64,000 bases of DNA from DASYRM01 sp036004405 (GCA_036004405.1 DASYRM010000195.1:1-64000), one strand, 5' to 3'; shown: positions 26,448 to 34,707, counted from the stretch's first letter. The notes: generated by a model from the letters alone, not told the origin. Program-made: numbers and translations.

Positions 26448-28168
26448 TGCGCGCCCTCGACTGGGCCATCGTGGCCGCGTATCTCATCTGGATCGTCTAC
26501 GACGGGCTGCGGCTCACCAAGCGCAGCAAGGAGATCGACGGCTACTTCCGCGGCAACCGCAGCCTGCCCTGGTGGACGGTGGGGCTGTCGGTGATGGCGA
26601 CGCAGCTGAGCGCCATCACGATGATCGGCACCACCGGGCAGGGCTACGTCAACGGGATGCGGTTCCTGCAGTTCTACTACGCGCTGCCGCTGGCGATGGT
26701 GGTGCTCTGCCTGACGCTCGTCCCGTTCTTCCACAACGCCAACGTCTACACCGCCTACGAGTTCCTCGAGCGGCGCTTCGACGCCAAGGCGCGCGCGGTC
26801 ACGAGCTTCCTGTTCCTGCTCTCGCGCAGCATGTCGCTCGGCGTGGTCATCTCGGCGCCGTCGGTGGTGCTGTCGGTGATCTTCGGCATGAGCCTCACGT
26901 CCACCGTGGCGCTCGTGGCCACGCCCGCCGCCATCTACACCATGTTCGGCGGCGTGCAGGCGGTGGCGTGGACCGACGTGAAGCAGATGGTCATGATTGT
27001 CGGCGGCCTGCTCACCGCCGTGGTCGTGCTCGTCCTCGGGCTGCCCGACGGCGTCGGCCTCGGCCCGGCGCTGCGGCTGGCCGGCGCCACCGGGCGCATG
27101 CAGACGTTCGATTTCACCTTCGATCTCACCAACCAGTACACGTTCTGGTCCGGCACGATTGCGGCGCTCTTCCTCTTCTGTTCGTACTTCGGCACCGACC
27201 AGAGCCAGGTGCAGCGCTACCTCACCACCAAGTCGGTGAAGGAGGCGCAAACGTCGCTGCTCATGAGCGCCTATTGGAAGATTCCGCTCCAGGCGCTCGT
27301 GCTGCTGGTGGGAGTCCTGCTGTTCCTGTTCTACACGTTCACGCCCACGCCGATGCTCTTCAACACCATCCACGAGCGCGAGCTGCGGCAGGGCCCGAAG
27401 GCGCAGGAGTATTCGGCGCTCGAGCGCCGCTTCGAAGGCGCGACGGCGGCGCGCTCGGCGGCCGCGACGGTGGCCGCCCGCGCCGACGCCGGCGGCCAGG
27501 ACGCCGATCGCACCGCGGCGCAGCAGCAGTTCCTGGCCGCCGACACCGAGGTGAAGGCGATCCGCACCGAGGCGCTGGCGCTCGTCCGCAGCACCACCGG
27601 CGACCAGGCCTACAGCGACGTCAACTACGTGTTCCCGACCTTCATCACCACGCAGCTGCCGATCGGCGTGACGGGCTTGCTGATTGCCGCGATCTTCGCG
27701 GCGGCGATGTCGGCGATTTCGGCCGAGCTCACGTCGCTCTCCACCGCCACGGTGATGGACTTCTACCGGCGCTTCCTGCGTCCCGACGGCGACGACGCCA
27801 GCGTGCTGCGCGTATCCCGCTTCGCCACCGCGTTCTGGGCGATCTTTGCCAGCGCCGTCGCGGTGTGGGCGGCCGAGCTCGGCTCGCTGATCGAGGTGGT
27901 GAACCGCTTCGGGTCGTTCTTCTACGGGTCGATCCTCGGCGTGTTCATCCTTGCCATCGGCTGGAAGCGCGCCACCCCGAACGGCGCCTTCGTCGGCCTC
28001 ATCGCCGGCATGGGGTCGGTGGCGTGGTTTGCCACCTATACCAAGGTGGCGTTTCTCTGGCACAACCTGATCGGCGCGGTGGGCGTCGTGGTGGCCGGCA
28101 TCGTGGTGAGCGCCATCGAGCGCGCCGTACGTAGAGGGCGGTCTTTAGACCGCCCTGCAGCACCATGA
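26447..28168 (+). CDS. Sodium:solute symporter (SSS family)
   Basis: The 573-residue product has about 13 membrane helices. It begins RALDWAIVAAYLIWIVYDGL; FRGNRSLPWWTVGLSVMATQ near 32 and the GGVQAVAWTDVKQMVMIVGG segment near 168 are SSS hallmarks. An unusual hydrophilic Ala/Arg-rich stretch of about 90 residues (near 300-390) separates two helices and probably lies outside the bilayer. The start at 26447 is coupled to the microprotein stop. The last 12 residues (RRGRSLDRPAAP) come from a palindromic element that entered the 3' end. Confidence 0.9.
   Translation: MRALDWAIVAAYLIWIVYDGLRLTKRSKEIDGYFRGNRSLPWWTVGLSVMATQLSAITMIGTTGQGYVNGMRFLQFYYALPLAMVVLCLTLVPFFHNANVYTAYEFLERRFDAKARAVTSFLFLLSRSMSLGVVISAPSVVLSVIFGMSLTSTVALVATPAAIYTMFGGVQAVAWTDVKQMVMIVGGLLTAVVVLVLGLPDGVGLGPALRLAGATGRMQTFDFTFDLTNQYTFWSGTIAALFLFCSYFGTDQSQVQRYLTTKSVKEAQTSLLMSAYWKIPLQALVLLVGVLLFLFYTFTPTPMLFNTIHERELRQGPKAQEYSALERRFEGATAARSAAATVAARADAGGQDADRTAAQQQFLAADTEVKAIRTEALALVRSTTGDQAYSDVNYVFPTFITTQLPIGVTGLLIAAIFAAAMSAISAELTSLSTATVMDFYRRFLRPDGDDASVLRVSRFATAFWAIFASAVAVWAAELGSLIEVVNRFGSFFYGSILGVFILAIGWKRATPNGAFVGLIAGMGSVAWFATYTKVAFLWHNLIGAVGVVVAGIVVSAIERAVRRGRSLDRPAAP
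28131..28156. repeat. GTAG palindromic element inside the symporter 3' end
   Basis: GTAG then arms AGGGCGGTCT and AGACCGCCCT pairing perfectly around TT. It is read in frame as the last codons of the symporter. The GTAG is out of stop phase here. Confidence 0.9.
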
Positions 28169-28647
28169 TCCGCATCTTCGTCACCGGCGGCACGTTCGAC
28201 AAGACCTACGACGAGATCGAGGGCGCGCTCTCCTTCGGCGATACGCACCTCAACGAGATGCTGCGCCTCGGGCGCTGCCACGTGGACGTCTCGGTACGGA
28301 CGCTGATGATGGTGGACAGCCTGGCGATGACCGCCGACGACCGCGCAATCATCGTGCGCAACTGCCTCACCTGCGAGGAGTCCCGCATCGTGGTGACGCA
28401 CGGCACCGACACGATGGTCGAGACCGCCGCGGCGCTCGCGGCGGGCGTCCCCGGCAAGACCATCGTGCTGACCGGCGCGATGGTGCCGTACGCGTTCGGC
28501 AGCTCCGACGGTCTCTTCAATCTCGGCAGCGCGCTGTCGTTTGCGCAGGTGCTGCCGCCCGGCGTCTACGTCGCCATGAACGGCCGCCACTTCGCGTGGG
28601 ACCGCGTGAGGAAGAACAAGGAAGCCGGGATCTTCGAAGAGATCTGA
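28165..28647 (+). CDS. Short asparaginase-domain protein
   Basis: The 160-residue protein matches only the N-terminal half of L-asparaginase I/II enzymes: FVTGGTFDKTY at the start, with the nucleophile Thr, and VVTHGTDTMVETAAALA near 72 with the second Thr-Asp pair, then VLTGAMVPYAFGSSD. Such short single-domain proteins exist as a stand-alone family, so this is not necessarily truncated. It overlaps the symporter stop by ATGA and may act on an imported amide or amino acid. Substrate is uncertain. Confidence 0.8.
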   Translation: MIRIFVTGGTFDKTYDEIEGALSFGDTHLNEMLRLGRCHVDVSVRTLMMVDSLAMTADDRAIIVRNCLTCEESRIVVTHGTDTMVETAAALAAGVPGKTIVLTGAMVPYAFGSSDGLFNLGSALSFAQVLPPGVYVAMNGRHFAWDRVRKNKEAGIFEEI

Positions 28648-28651
28648 TGAC

Positions 28652-28721
28652 GGGCCGCCTGAAGGCGGCCCCTACGACGAGCTGAAGGCGGCCCCTACGA
28701 CGAGCTGAAGGCGGCCCCTAC
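28652..28721. repeat. Palindromic element plus two tandem 23-bp half copies
   Basis: A full hairpin (GGGCCGCCT, GA, AGGCGGCCC, CTAC) is followed by two identical 23-bp units (28676-28698 and 28699-28721), each GACGAGC then TGAAGGCGGCCCCTAC, i.e. the right half only. The array lies between convergent genes and its last CTAC gives the TAG stop of the VOC protein. Confidence 0.9.
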
Positions 28722-29128
28722 GTCTGCATCGGGCGCTGCCGCAGGATCATCCAATTGATCCCGAACCGGTCGCGCACCTGGCCGAAGCGGCTGGCGAAGA
28801 ACGTCTCCTCCATCTTCATAAGCACCTCGCCGCCGTCGGCCAGCGCTGCAAAGAGGTGCTCGGCGTCGGCGTCGCTGTCGACGTTCAGGGACAGGTAGGC
28901 GCTGCGCATGGGCTGCGCGGCTGGGATGTCCGCGCCGGCCAGCTCGGTGCCCGCGATGGAAATCCGCGCGTGCAGCACCGCGTCCTTCCACTCCGGCCCC
29001 AGCCGGGTCGGGCCGGGCGCATCCGCGTGCGTCATCATCATGCCGACCTTGCCGCCGAGGTGCTGCTCGTAATAGCGGAAGGCCTCCCGGCAGGTGCCGG
29101 CGAAGTTCACGTACGTGTACATCTCCAT
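28718..29128 (-). CDS. VOC family (PhnB/glyoxalase-like) protein
   Basis: The 136-residue protein resembles PhnB-type VOC proteins: YVNFAGTCREAFRYYEQHLG at the start, LHARISIAGTELAGAD in the middle, and ASRFGQVRDRFGINWMIL at the end. Members bind metal or small ligands; the precise activity is often unknown. Its TAG stop is the CTAC end of a palindromic element. The start side is followed by another element carrying duplicated DNA from the asparaginase gene. Confidence 0.85.
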   Translation of the reverse strand: MEMYTYVNFAGTCREAFRYYEQHLGGKVGMMMTHADAPGPTRLGPEWKDAVLHARISIAGTELAGADIPAAQPMRSAYLSLNVDSDADAEHLFAALADGGEVLMKMEETFFASRFGQVRDRFGINWMILRQRPMQT

Positions 29129-29179
29129 GTCGTCTCCTCAGAAGTAAGACGAACGAGGAGGAGCCGATTCGACACGTTC

Positions 29180-29235
29180 AGCCGGGATCTTCGAAGAGAT
29201 CTGATGACGGGCCGCCTGAAGGCGGCCCCTACGAC
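29180..29235. repeat. 56-bp duplicate of the asparaginase 3' end plus palindrome
   Basis: This stretch is identical over 56 bases to 28623-28678. It comprises the last eight codons and stop of the asparaginase gene, then the hairpin GGGCCGCCT, GA, AGGCGGCCC, CTAC (29209-29232). It shows movement of the palindrome together with flanking gene sequence. The CTAC end provides the TAG stop of the PEP-CTERM gene on the minus strand. Confidence 0.95.
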
Positions 29236-29852
29236 CGCCTGGCGCGGCGGGTCCGCCACCAGGCGCCCGCGGCCAGCCCCGTGCCGAGCAGGAGCAGCGT
29301 GGCGGGCTCCGGCACCGGGGCCGGGAACACATGGAACGTCAAGTCGCGCGGCGGGATTCCCGCGCCGCCGTCTGGAGGCAGGAGCGCCGTGCCACCCGCG
29401 TACAGCGTGCCGCCCTGCGACCAGGCCGAGCCTGCGCCCCATTCGAAGGTGTCATTGCGCACCAGCAGCGTGTAGGTGTTTCCGACGATCAGCGAGACGC
29501 CGGCGAACGAGACGTCCGCAAACCCGTCGAAGAGGTTGGCGAGCCCCGAGAACGTGCGCGTGGCCAGGAGCGTCCCGCCTTGTCCCACGCCTTCGTACAG
29601 GTCGTAGTCGATTGTCGTGTCGGATGACGGGAGATCCCCGTTGGGGTTGAAGGTGAAGTCCGTGACCCACACGCCGGCGACGCCGATGGCCGAGTCCTCC
29701 GCGGTGAAGGTCTGGCCGAGCCACGGTGCGATCTGCCGCGCTTCCATGATCGTGCTCTGAATGATCGGAGCGGCGGTGGACGTCTGTGGCAGCAGGCACC
29801 AGACAAGAGCGACGGAGGCCAGTCCGATCACCCGGGTCGAACGCAGTTGCAT
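29229..29852 (-). CDS. PEP-CTERM sorting domain protein (canonical VPEP tail)
   Basis: The 207-residue protein has a signal peptide (QLRSTRVIGLASVALVWCL, cleavage near STAA) and a classical PEP-CTERM tail: VPEPATLLLLGTGLAAGAWW then RTRRARRS. The body is beta-rich (WVTDFTFNPNGDLPSSDTTI, GNTYTLLVRNDTFEWG) with no known catalytic motif. The start at 29852 has GGAGGA eight bases upstream. The tail class differs from the TPDGGST tails near 8-9 kb. The TAG stop comes from the adjacent palindrome. No sigma-54 promoter was seen upstream. Confidence 0.85.
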   Translation of the reverse strand: MQLRSTRVIGLASVALVWCLLPQTSTAAPIIQSTIMEARQIAPWLGQTFTAEDSAIGVAGVWVTDFTFNPNGDLPSSDTTIDYDLYEGVGQGGTLLATRTFSGLANLFDGFADVSFAGVSLIVGNTYTLLVRNDTFEWGAGSAWSQGGTLYAGGTALLPPDGGAGIPPRDLTFHVFPAPVPEPATLLLLGTGLAAGAWWRTRRARRS

Positions 29853-30023
29853 GCGATTCCTCCTGCGACTCCAAAACGACGACACCCGCGATGTCGTTCG
29901 CGATCGAGCCGACGGTGAAAGCGTCGTTGCGCCCGGGATGATAGCCATGAGCTTGGGCGCCGCCAAATCCGCCGCGCAGACGTGCGCAGGCCCGTGCAGA
30001 ATCGGGCATGAAACGGAACGCCG

Positions 30024-30356
30024 TTACGGCTCCAGTTCCCGGACCGGCCGCACCTCGATCGAGCCCTCGCGGGCGGGCGGAATCTTTGCGGCCATGGCCA
30101 GCGCCTCGTCCATGTCCTTGGCCTCGAGCAGGTAGAACCCCGCCAGCAGCTCCTTGGTCTCGGCAAAGGGGCCGTCCACAATCCGCACGGCTCCCTGCCG
30201 GACGCGCACGGTCTTCGCCGTCTTGATGGGCTGCAGCGCCTCGGCGGCCACCAGCCGGCCGGCTTCCTGGAACCCCTTGCCGCAGGCCATGCACTCGCTG
30301 TCGGGCACCGCCCGCAGCTTCTCGTCCTCCAGGTACACCAACGCCACGAATTTCAT
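30024..30356 (-). CDS. YciI-like DGPF-domain protein
   Basis: The 110-residue protein starts MKFVALVYLEDEKLRAV and contains the family signature DGPFAETKELLAGFYLLEA near 61, followed by AKIPPAREGSIEVRPV. This is the DGPF/YCII-related family, often encoded next to ECF sigma factors or other small stress proteins; its biochemical role is unsettled. It is divergent from a DoxX gene with a palindromic element between. Confidence 0.9.
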   Translation of the reverse strand: MKFVALVYLEDEKLRAVPDSECMACGKGFQEAGRLVAAEALQPIKTAKTVRVRQGAVRIVDGPFAETKELLAGFYLLEAKDMDEALAMAAKIPPAREGSIEVRPVRELEP

Positions 30357-30367
30357 TCACGTCCTCC

Positions 30368-30393
30368 AGGGCGGTCTAAAGACCGCCCTCTAC
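30368..30393. repeat. GTAG/CTAC palindromic element, single hairpin
   Basis: Arms AGGGCGGTCT and AGACCGCCCT pair perfectly around AA and are followed by CTAC, identical to the copy at 13419 over the whole element. It lies 11 bases upstream of the YciI-like start codon, in the divergent promoter region. Confidence 0.9.
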
Positions 30394-30449
30394 ATCACCA
30401 TGTCGATCCTGAGGCGCGTCGCTCGACGTGTGAATAGGAGGACACGACG

Positions 30450-30821
30450 ATGAAGCGCAACGTCACACTGTGGGTCATTCAGGGGTTGCTGGCCGCTCTG
30501 TTCCTGTTTGCCGGGTCCATGAAGCTCATCCTGCCGATCGAGGCCATGGCCGGCCCCGTGTCGCTGCCGGGCTGGTTCCTTCGGTTCATCGGCGTCGCCG
30601 AGGTGACGGGGGCCGTCGGCCTGATTCTCCCCTGGCTCATGCGGATTCAACCCCGCCTGACGCCGGTGGCGGCCAGCGGCCTGGTGGTCATCATGTCCGG
30701 CGCCACGGTCATCACCGTGATCGGCGGCCCGGCGGCCACCGCAGCTGTTCCGTTCGTTGTCGGCCTGCTCGCGGCGACCGTGGCCTACACCCGCTGGCAG
30801 ACGCTCTCTACTCAGTCGTAG
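30450..30821 (+). CDS. DoxX-like membrane protein
   Basis: The 123-residue protein has four hydrophobic helices and the DoxX features LLAALFLFAGSMKLI near 12 and FIGVAEVTGAVGLILPWL near 47. DoxX-type proteins are associated with redox or stress functions but their activity is not defined. AGGAGG lies eight bases before the ATG. It is convergent with the DinB gene; a 13-bp direct repeat (CTACTCAGTCGTA) covers the two gene ends. Confidence 0.85.
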   Translation: MKRNVTLWVIQGLLAALFLFAGSMKLILPIEAMAGPVSLPGWFLRFIGVAEVTGAVGLILPWLMRIQPRLTPVAASGLVVIMSGATVITVIGGPAATAAVPFVVGLLAATVAYTRWQTLSTQS

Positions 30822-30830
30822 TTTTCCTAC

Positions 30831-31325
30831 TCAGTCGTAATCTTCGAAGAAGAACAGATCGTGGTCACCCGGCGGCGCGACGCCCGCCGCCCGGGCGGCC
30901 AGGGCCACCTGCGCCAGGTGCCGCACCTCGTGCAGCACCACGTGAGTGGCCAGCCGCCGCCGGCTCATGGTCATCGGCCCGGCGGGGAAGGTGATCGTGA
31001 AGGGTTGGGCCGCCGCCGCATCGTCGAGCGTGGTGACGTAGCGGGCGAAGTCGGCGCGCACCAGGCTGGCGTACTCGAACAGCCCCTTCACATCGCCCGC
31101 CGCGACGCCGGTCGATTCCGGAGGCGTCGCCCCCTCCAGGCGCGACAGATGCCGGCGCTCGACCAGGAACACATGGTCCAGCACGCTGCCAATCGTCGGA
31201 AACCGCCCGCCATCCTGAAAGGGCAGCGAGAGTCGCGACGGATCGGCCTCCACCCACGCCTGCCACTTCGCGCGCTCGTGATCGGAGTAGGCGAGCAGTT
31301 CGGGCAGTCCCGCGGTGATCGTCAC
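30831..31325 (-). CDS. DinB family protein
   Basis: The 164-residue helical protein carries the three-His pattern of DinB/YfiT metal-binding proteins: SVLDHVFLVERRHL near 47 and THVVLHEVRHLAQVAL near 127. Known members include thiol-dependent transferases (for example bacillithiol S-transferases), which would suit a bacillithiol-producing host, but this is inference. It starts with GTG 31325 in a four-base overlap (GTGA) with the M16 peptidase gene upstream in the operon. Confidence 0.85.
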   Translation of the reverse strand: MTITAGLPELLAYSDHERAKWQAWVEADPSRLSLPFQDGGRFPTIGSVLDHVFLVERRHLSRLEGATPPESTGVAAGDVKGLFEYASLVRADFARYVTTLDDAAAAQPFTITFPAGPMTMSRRRLATHVVLHEVRHLAQVALAARAAGVAPPGDHDLFFFEDYD

Positions 31326-32791
31326 GGCAGCAGCTCCTCCACCGTCTGCGTGCGCACCGGAGCCAGGTTCAGCGCGCGCACGCCCGCCTCGATCGTCTTG
31401 CGGTCGCCCACCACGACGACCGCGAACTTGTCCGGTTGGATGTAGGCGGCGGCCGCCTTCTGCACCGCCGCGGCGGTGACCGCCTGCACGTTGGCGATGT
31501 ACTGCGAGAAGTAGGTATCGGGCAGCTTGTAGACCGCCATCTCTTCGAGATGCGCCGTCAGGTCCGTAATCGTCTCGAACTCGCCGGGGAAGCTCAAGGC
31601 CACGTAGTTCTTCGCCTTGGCGAGCTCCTCGGCGCCGACGGGCGCGCCAATGCCCTTGAGCTCCTTGAAGAATTCACGCAGTGCGTCCGCGGTCTTGTCG
31701 GTCTGCACGCCGGCGCCGGCCTGGAAGGCGCCGGCCGAGAGCCGCATGTCGAACCGCGAGCTCGCGCCGTAGGAGTAGCCGTGCTCCTCCCGCAGGTTCT
31801 GGTTGAGACGCGACGTGAACGAGCCGCCGAGGATGGTGTTGAGCACCAGGAGCGGGAAGTAGTCGGCGGTCGATCGCGGCACGCCCACCCAGCCGATGCG
31901 GATCTGCGACTGCTCGGCCGACGGCATGTCGACGATCGTGACCTGTCCGGCGGTGAGCTGCCGCGCCGTTGGGACGGTCGTTCGCCCCACCACTGGCGAC
32001 GTTGGCCACGCGCCGAACGCCGCCTCGAGCTGGGGCAGCACCGCGGCGGCCGTCACGTCGCCGGCGACGATCAGCGTCGCGTTCGACGGCTTGTAGCGCG
32101 CCGCGTGGAACTCGCGCATCTGGGCGCCGGTCGCCGCCGTGATCGTGGCCGCGGTGCCGGTGGCCGCGGTGCCGTAGCGGTGCGTGGGCCCGAACACCAC
32201 GCGCGCGAACGCCAGCGGCGCCACCGCGGCCGCGTCGTCCTTGGCTTGTAGCAGCGCGGTCAGGCGCTCCTGCCGGAGCCGGTCGACCTCGGCGGCGGGG
32301 AAGGTGGGCCGCAGCGCCACGTCCGCCATCAGCGCCAGCGCCGGGCGCAGCTGCCGCACCGGCACGTTGAGCCGGACGGCCGAGGCGTCGAAGCTGCTCG
32401 TGGTCGCGAGCGACGCGCCCAGGAACTCCACCTCGTCGGCGATCTGAAGCGCTGACCGCGCGCCCGCGCCTTCGTCGAGCATCGCGGCGGTGAAGCTCGC
32501 CAGCCCGAAGGCGTTCGTGGAGTCGTCGCCGCTGCCGGCGTGAATCACCAGATTCACCTGCACCAGCGGCACCTCGTGCTGCTCGACGATCCACACCGGC
32601 AGCCCGTTGGCGAGCGCGCGCTTCTGGACCGGCGGCACGTTGAGGCGCGGCGCCGGCCCGATCGACGGCGGATGCGACCGGTCGGCTCTCGTCTGGGTGA
32701 ACGTTGTCGCTGATCCGATCAGGACGATGACGAGCGCAGCGAGAACCGGAGGGGCCGCCTGAAGGCGGCCCCTACGTCTGATTGCGCTCAT
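31322..32791 (-). CDS. M16 family peptidase-like protein lacking the HxxEH site (partner subunit)
   Basis: The 489-residue product has a signal peptide and two M16 domains. At the place of the zinc motif it reads GLASFTAAMLDEGA, without HxxEH, so it should be inactive. It keeps the substrate-binding region NLREEHGYSYGASSRFD with the Arg/Tyr pattern of non-catalytic partners. The catalytic subunit gene lies just upstream with an ATGA overlap. Codons 6-14 of the signal peptide region are encoded by a palindromic element (RRGRLQAAP). Confidence 0.88.
   Translation of the reverse strand: MSAIRRRGRLQAAPPVLAALVIVLIGSATTFTQTRADRSHPPSIGPAPRLNVPPVQKRALANGLPVWIVEQHEVPLVQVNLVIHAGSGDDSTNAFGLASFTAAMLDEGAGARSALQIADEVEFLGASLATTSSFDASAVRLNVPVRQLRPALALMADVALRPTFPAAEVDRLRQERLTALLQAKDDAAAVAPLAFARVVFGPTHRYGTAATGTAATITAATGAQMREFHAARYKPSNATLIVAGDVTAAAVLPQLEAAFGAWPTSPVVGRTTVPTARQLTAGQVTIVDMPSAEQSQIRIGWVGVPRSTADYFPLLVLNTILGGSFTSRLNQNLREEHGYSYGASSRFDMRLSAGAFQAGAGVQTDKTADALREFFKELKGIGAPVGAEELAKAKNYVALSFPGEFETITDLTAHLEEMAVYKLPDTYFSQYIANVQAVTAAAVQKAAAAYIQPDKFAVVVVGDRKTIEAGVRALNLAPVRTQTVEELLP
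32751..32775. repeat. Palindromic element inside M16 partner signal peptide
   Basis: Arms GGGGCCGCCT and AGGCGGCCCC pair perfectly around GA, followed by TAC. On the minus strand it is translated in frame within the first 15 residues of the M16 partner protein. It shares its right flank up to TACGTCTG with the copy ending at 28721. Confidence 0.9.
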
Positions 32792-34149
32792 TTCTTTTCC
32801 TCTGGATTGACCGTCAGCTCGACGCGCCTGTCCGGTGGCAGCCACTGCGCGGCCGCGGCCTGCACGTCGCTCGCCGACAGCGAGGTGTAGCGCGCCAGAT
32901 CCTCGGCGAAGTAGTCGGCCCCGCCGCCCGTGTAGAAGTAGGAGTTGAGCTGGTCGGCTTTGCCGCCGAAGCTGCCCACGCGCTGCATGCGGCGGTAGAA
33001 CGAAGCCTCGATCTGGTTGAGGGCGCGCTGCACTTCGCGCGCGCTCGGCGGCTCCTGACGCAGCCTGGCCAGCTCCTCGTCGATCGCCTTCTGCACTTCG
33101 GCGACGGTGTGGCCCGGCCGGACCGTCGTCTCGATTACGAACGAGCTGCCCAGCGGTCCGGACTGCTGCGTGGCCTCCACGTCCTGCGCCATCTGCGTGT
33201 CGTAGATCAGCCGCTTGTAGAGGCGCGAGTTCTTGCCGCCGGCGAGCACCGACGACACCACGTCGAGCGCCGCGTCGCCGGGATCGAAGACACGAGGCGT
33301 CAGCCACGCGATGTACAGCTTCGACAGCCGCACGCGATCCGTCATCGTCTGGCGCTTGACGCTGGTGAGCATCGCGGCGGGCGGCGCGATCGGCTCCACC
33401 GGTTCGCCCTTCGGCACCTCGCCGAACCATTTCTCGACGAGCGCTTTCGTCTTCTCGTAGTCGATGTCGCCGGCAATCACCAGGCTGGCGTTGTTGGGCG
33501 CGTAGTACTTCTTGAAGAACTGCACGACGTCGTCGTGGCTGGCGGCCGTCAGATCTTCCATGTAACCGATTGTGGGCCAGCTGTAGGGATGGGTGGCGGG
33601 CCACAGCATCTTGTCGAGCTCGATCGACGCCATGCCGTAGGGGCGATTCTCGTAGCTCTGACGCCGCTCGTTCTTGACCACATCGCGCTGCCCGTTGACC
33701 CGTTCGGGCGACATCGTGTCGAGCAGGTAGCCCATGCGATCCGACTCGAGGAAGAGCGCGAGCTCGAGCGCGTTCGACGGCACGTCGATGACGTAGTTGG
33801 TGCGGTCGTTGGTGGTCGAGCCGTTGTTGTCGCCGCCGGCGGCTTCGAGCAGCGTGTCGAACTCGCCCTCCTTCACGTTCTTCGAGCCCTCGAACATCAG
33901 GTGCTCGAAGAGGTGCGCAAAGCCGGTGCGGCCGGGCCGTTCGTTGGCCGAGCCCACGTGATACCAGACGTTGACGGCCACGATCGGGACGCTCGTGTCG
34001 CGGTGCATGATGACGTTGAGCCCGTTGGCGAGCTGGAACTGCCGGTAGGGCACCTCGAGCTTGCGCGGTGCGGTGCCCGACTGGGCCGCAAGGACGGCCG
34101 GGAGCAGGGCGACGACGGACGCAGCGAGAATTCGGCGCATATGGGCCAT
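32788..34149 (-). CDS. M16 family zinc metallopeptidase (catalytic subunit)
   Basis: The 453-residue product has a signal peptide (MRRILAASVVALLPAVLAAQ) and the inverted zinc motif HLFEH at about 79-83 in TGFAHLFEHLMFEGS, with the downstream Glu in DVVKNERRQSYENRP. It belongs to the bacterial M16B group that pairs with an inactive partner, encoded directly downstream. The two together probably degrade peptides in the periplasm. ATG 34149 and ATG 34140 are both possible starts; the signal peptide begins at 34140. Confidence 0.92.
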   Translation of the reverse strand: MAHMRRILAASVVALLPAVLAAQSGTAPRKLEVPYRQFQLANGLNVIMHRDTSVPIVAVNVWYHVGSANERPGRTGFAHLFEHLMFEGSKNVKEGEFDTLLEAAGGDNNGSTTNDRTNYVIDVPSNALELALFLESDRMGYLLDTMSPERVNGQRDVVKNERRQSYENRPYGMASIELDKMLWPATHPYSWPTIGYMEDLTAASHDDVVQFFKKYYAPNNASLVIAGDIDYEKTKALVEKWFGEVPKGEPVEPIAPPAAMLTSVKRQTMTDRVRLSKLYIAWLTPRVFDPGDAALDVVSSVLAGGKNSRLYKRLIYDTQMAQDVEATQQSGPLGSSFVIETTVRPGHTVAEVQKAIDEELARLRQEPPSAREVQRALNQIEASFYRRMQRVGSFGGKADQLNSYFYTGGGADYFAEDLARYTSLSASDVQAAAAQWLPPDRRVELTVNPEEKK

Positions 34150-34185
34150 TCTAGAACGCGTAACCTCGAGGGTCGATCTCTCGTA

Positions 34186-34707
34186 ATGTCTAAGTACCCC
34201 ATGGACGGCTTCCGCGAGATCTACGATCGCTACTATCAGGACGTGCACCGGTTTGCCCTCTTCCTGACCGGCGATGCCTCGCGGGCCGACGACCTCACCG
34301 CCGACACGTTCGTCCGGGCCTGGCGGGCCCGGGACCGCATCCAGCACGCCACGGTGAAGGCGTATCTGCTGGCGATCGCCCGCAACCTGTACCGCGACCA
34401 GCTGCGTTCGTCCCGCCAGAGCACCGACCGTGAGGTCGAGCTGCAGGACACCATTCCCGACGCCACGCCGGGCGCCGACGTCCACGCGCAGCACGCCTCG
34501 ACGCTCCGGAACGTCCGCGCCAGGCTGCGCGGTGTGGCCAAGGGCGACCGCCGTGCCCTGCTGCTCTACGTGCTCAAGGAGATGTCGTACGCCGAGGTGG
34601 CCTCGGCGCTGGGGATCAGCATCGGTGCGGTGAAATCGCGCATCAACCGCGCGCGCGAAGCGCTGGCGGCGTCGATGCGGCAGCTCGAGAACGGTGAAGG
34701 ACGGTAG
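34186..34707 (+). CDS. ECF-type RNA polymerase sigma factor
   Basis: The 173-residue protein has region 2 (FREIYDRYYQDVHRFALFLT, then ADDLTADTFVRAWRARDRI) and region 4 (LYVLKEMSYAEVASALGISI followed by GAVKSRINRAREAL). Length is normal for ECF sigma factors. It is divergent from the M16 operon and followed eight bases downstream by a membrane protein that is its likely anti-sigma factor. Targets are unknown, but the next genes encode envelope proteins. Confidence 0.93.
   Translation: MSKYPMDGFREIYDRYYQDVHRFALFLTGDASRADDLTADTFVRAWRARDRIQHATVKAYLLAIARNLYRDQLRSSRQSTDREVELQDTIPDATPGADVHAQHASTLRNVRARLRGVAKGDRRALLLYVLKEMSYAEVASALGISIGAVKSRINRAREALAASMRQLENGEGR

Noticed and set aside
22879..26487. 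A 1202-codon open frame on the minus strand
   Set aside because: It runs antisense to the two M61 peptidase genes, is rich in Arg/His/Ala with no domain, and exists because high GC at third codon positions removes stops on the opposite strand.
26420..28063. Long minus-strand frame opposite the symporter
   Set aside because: Composition is typical of a high-GC shadow (His/Arg/Glu rich, no hydrophobic core or motif); the plus-strand symporter is certain.
28649..28721. Insertion sequence end
   Set aside because: No transposase, target duplication or long terminal inverted repeat; copies are short hairpins only.
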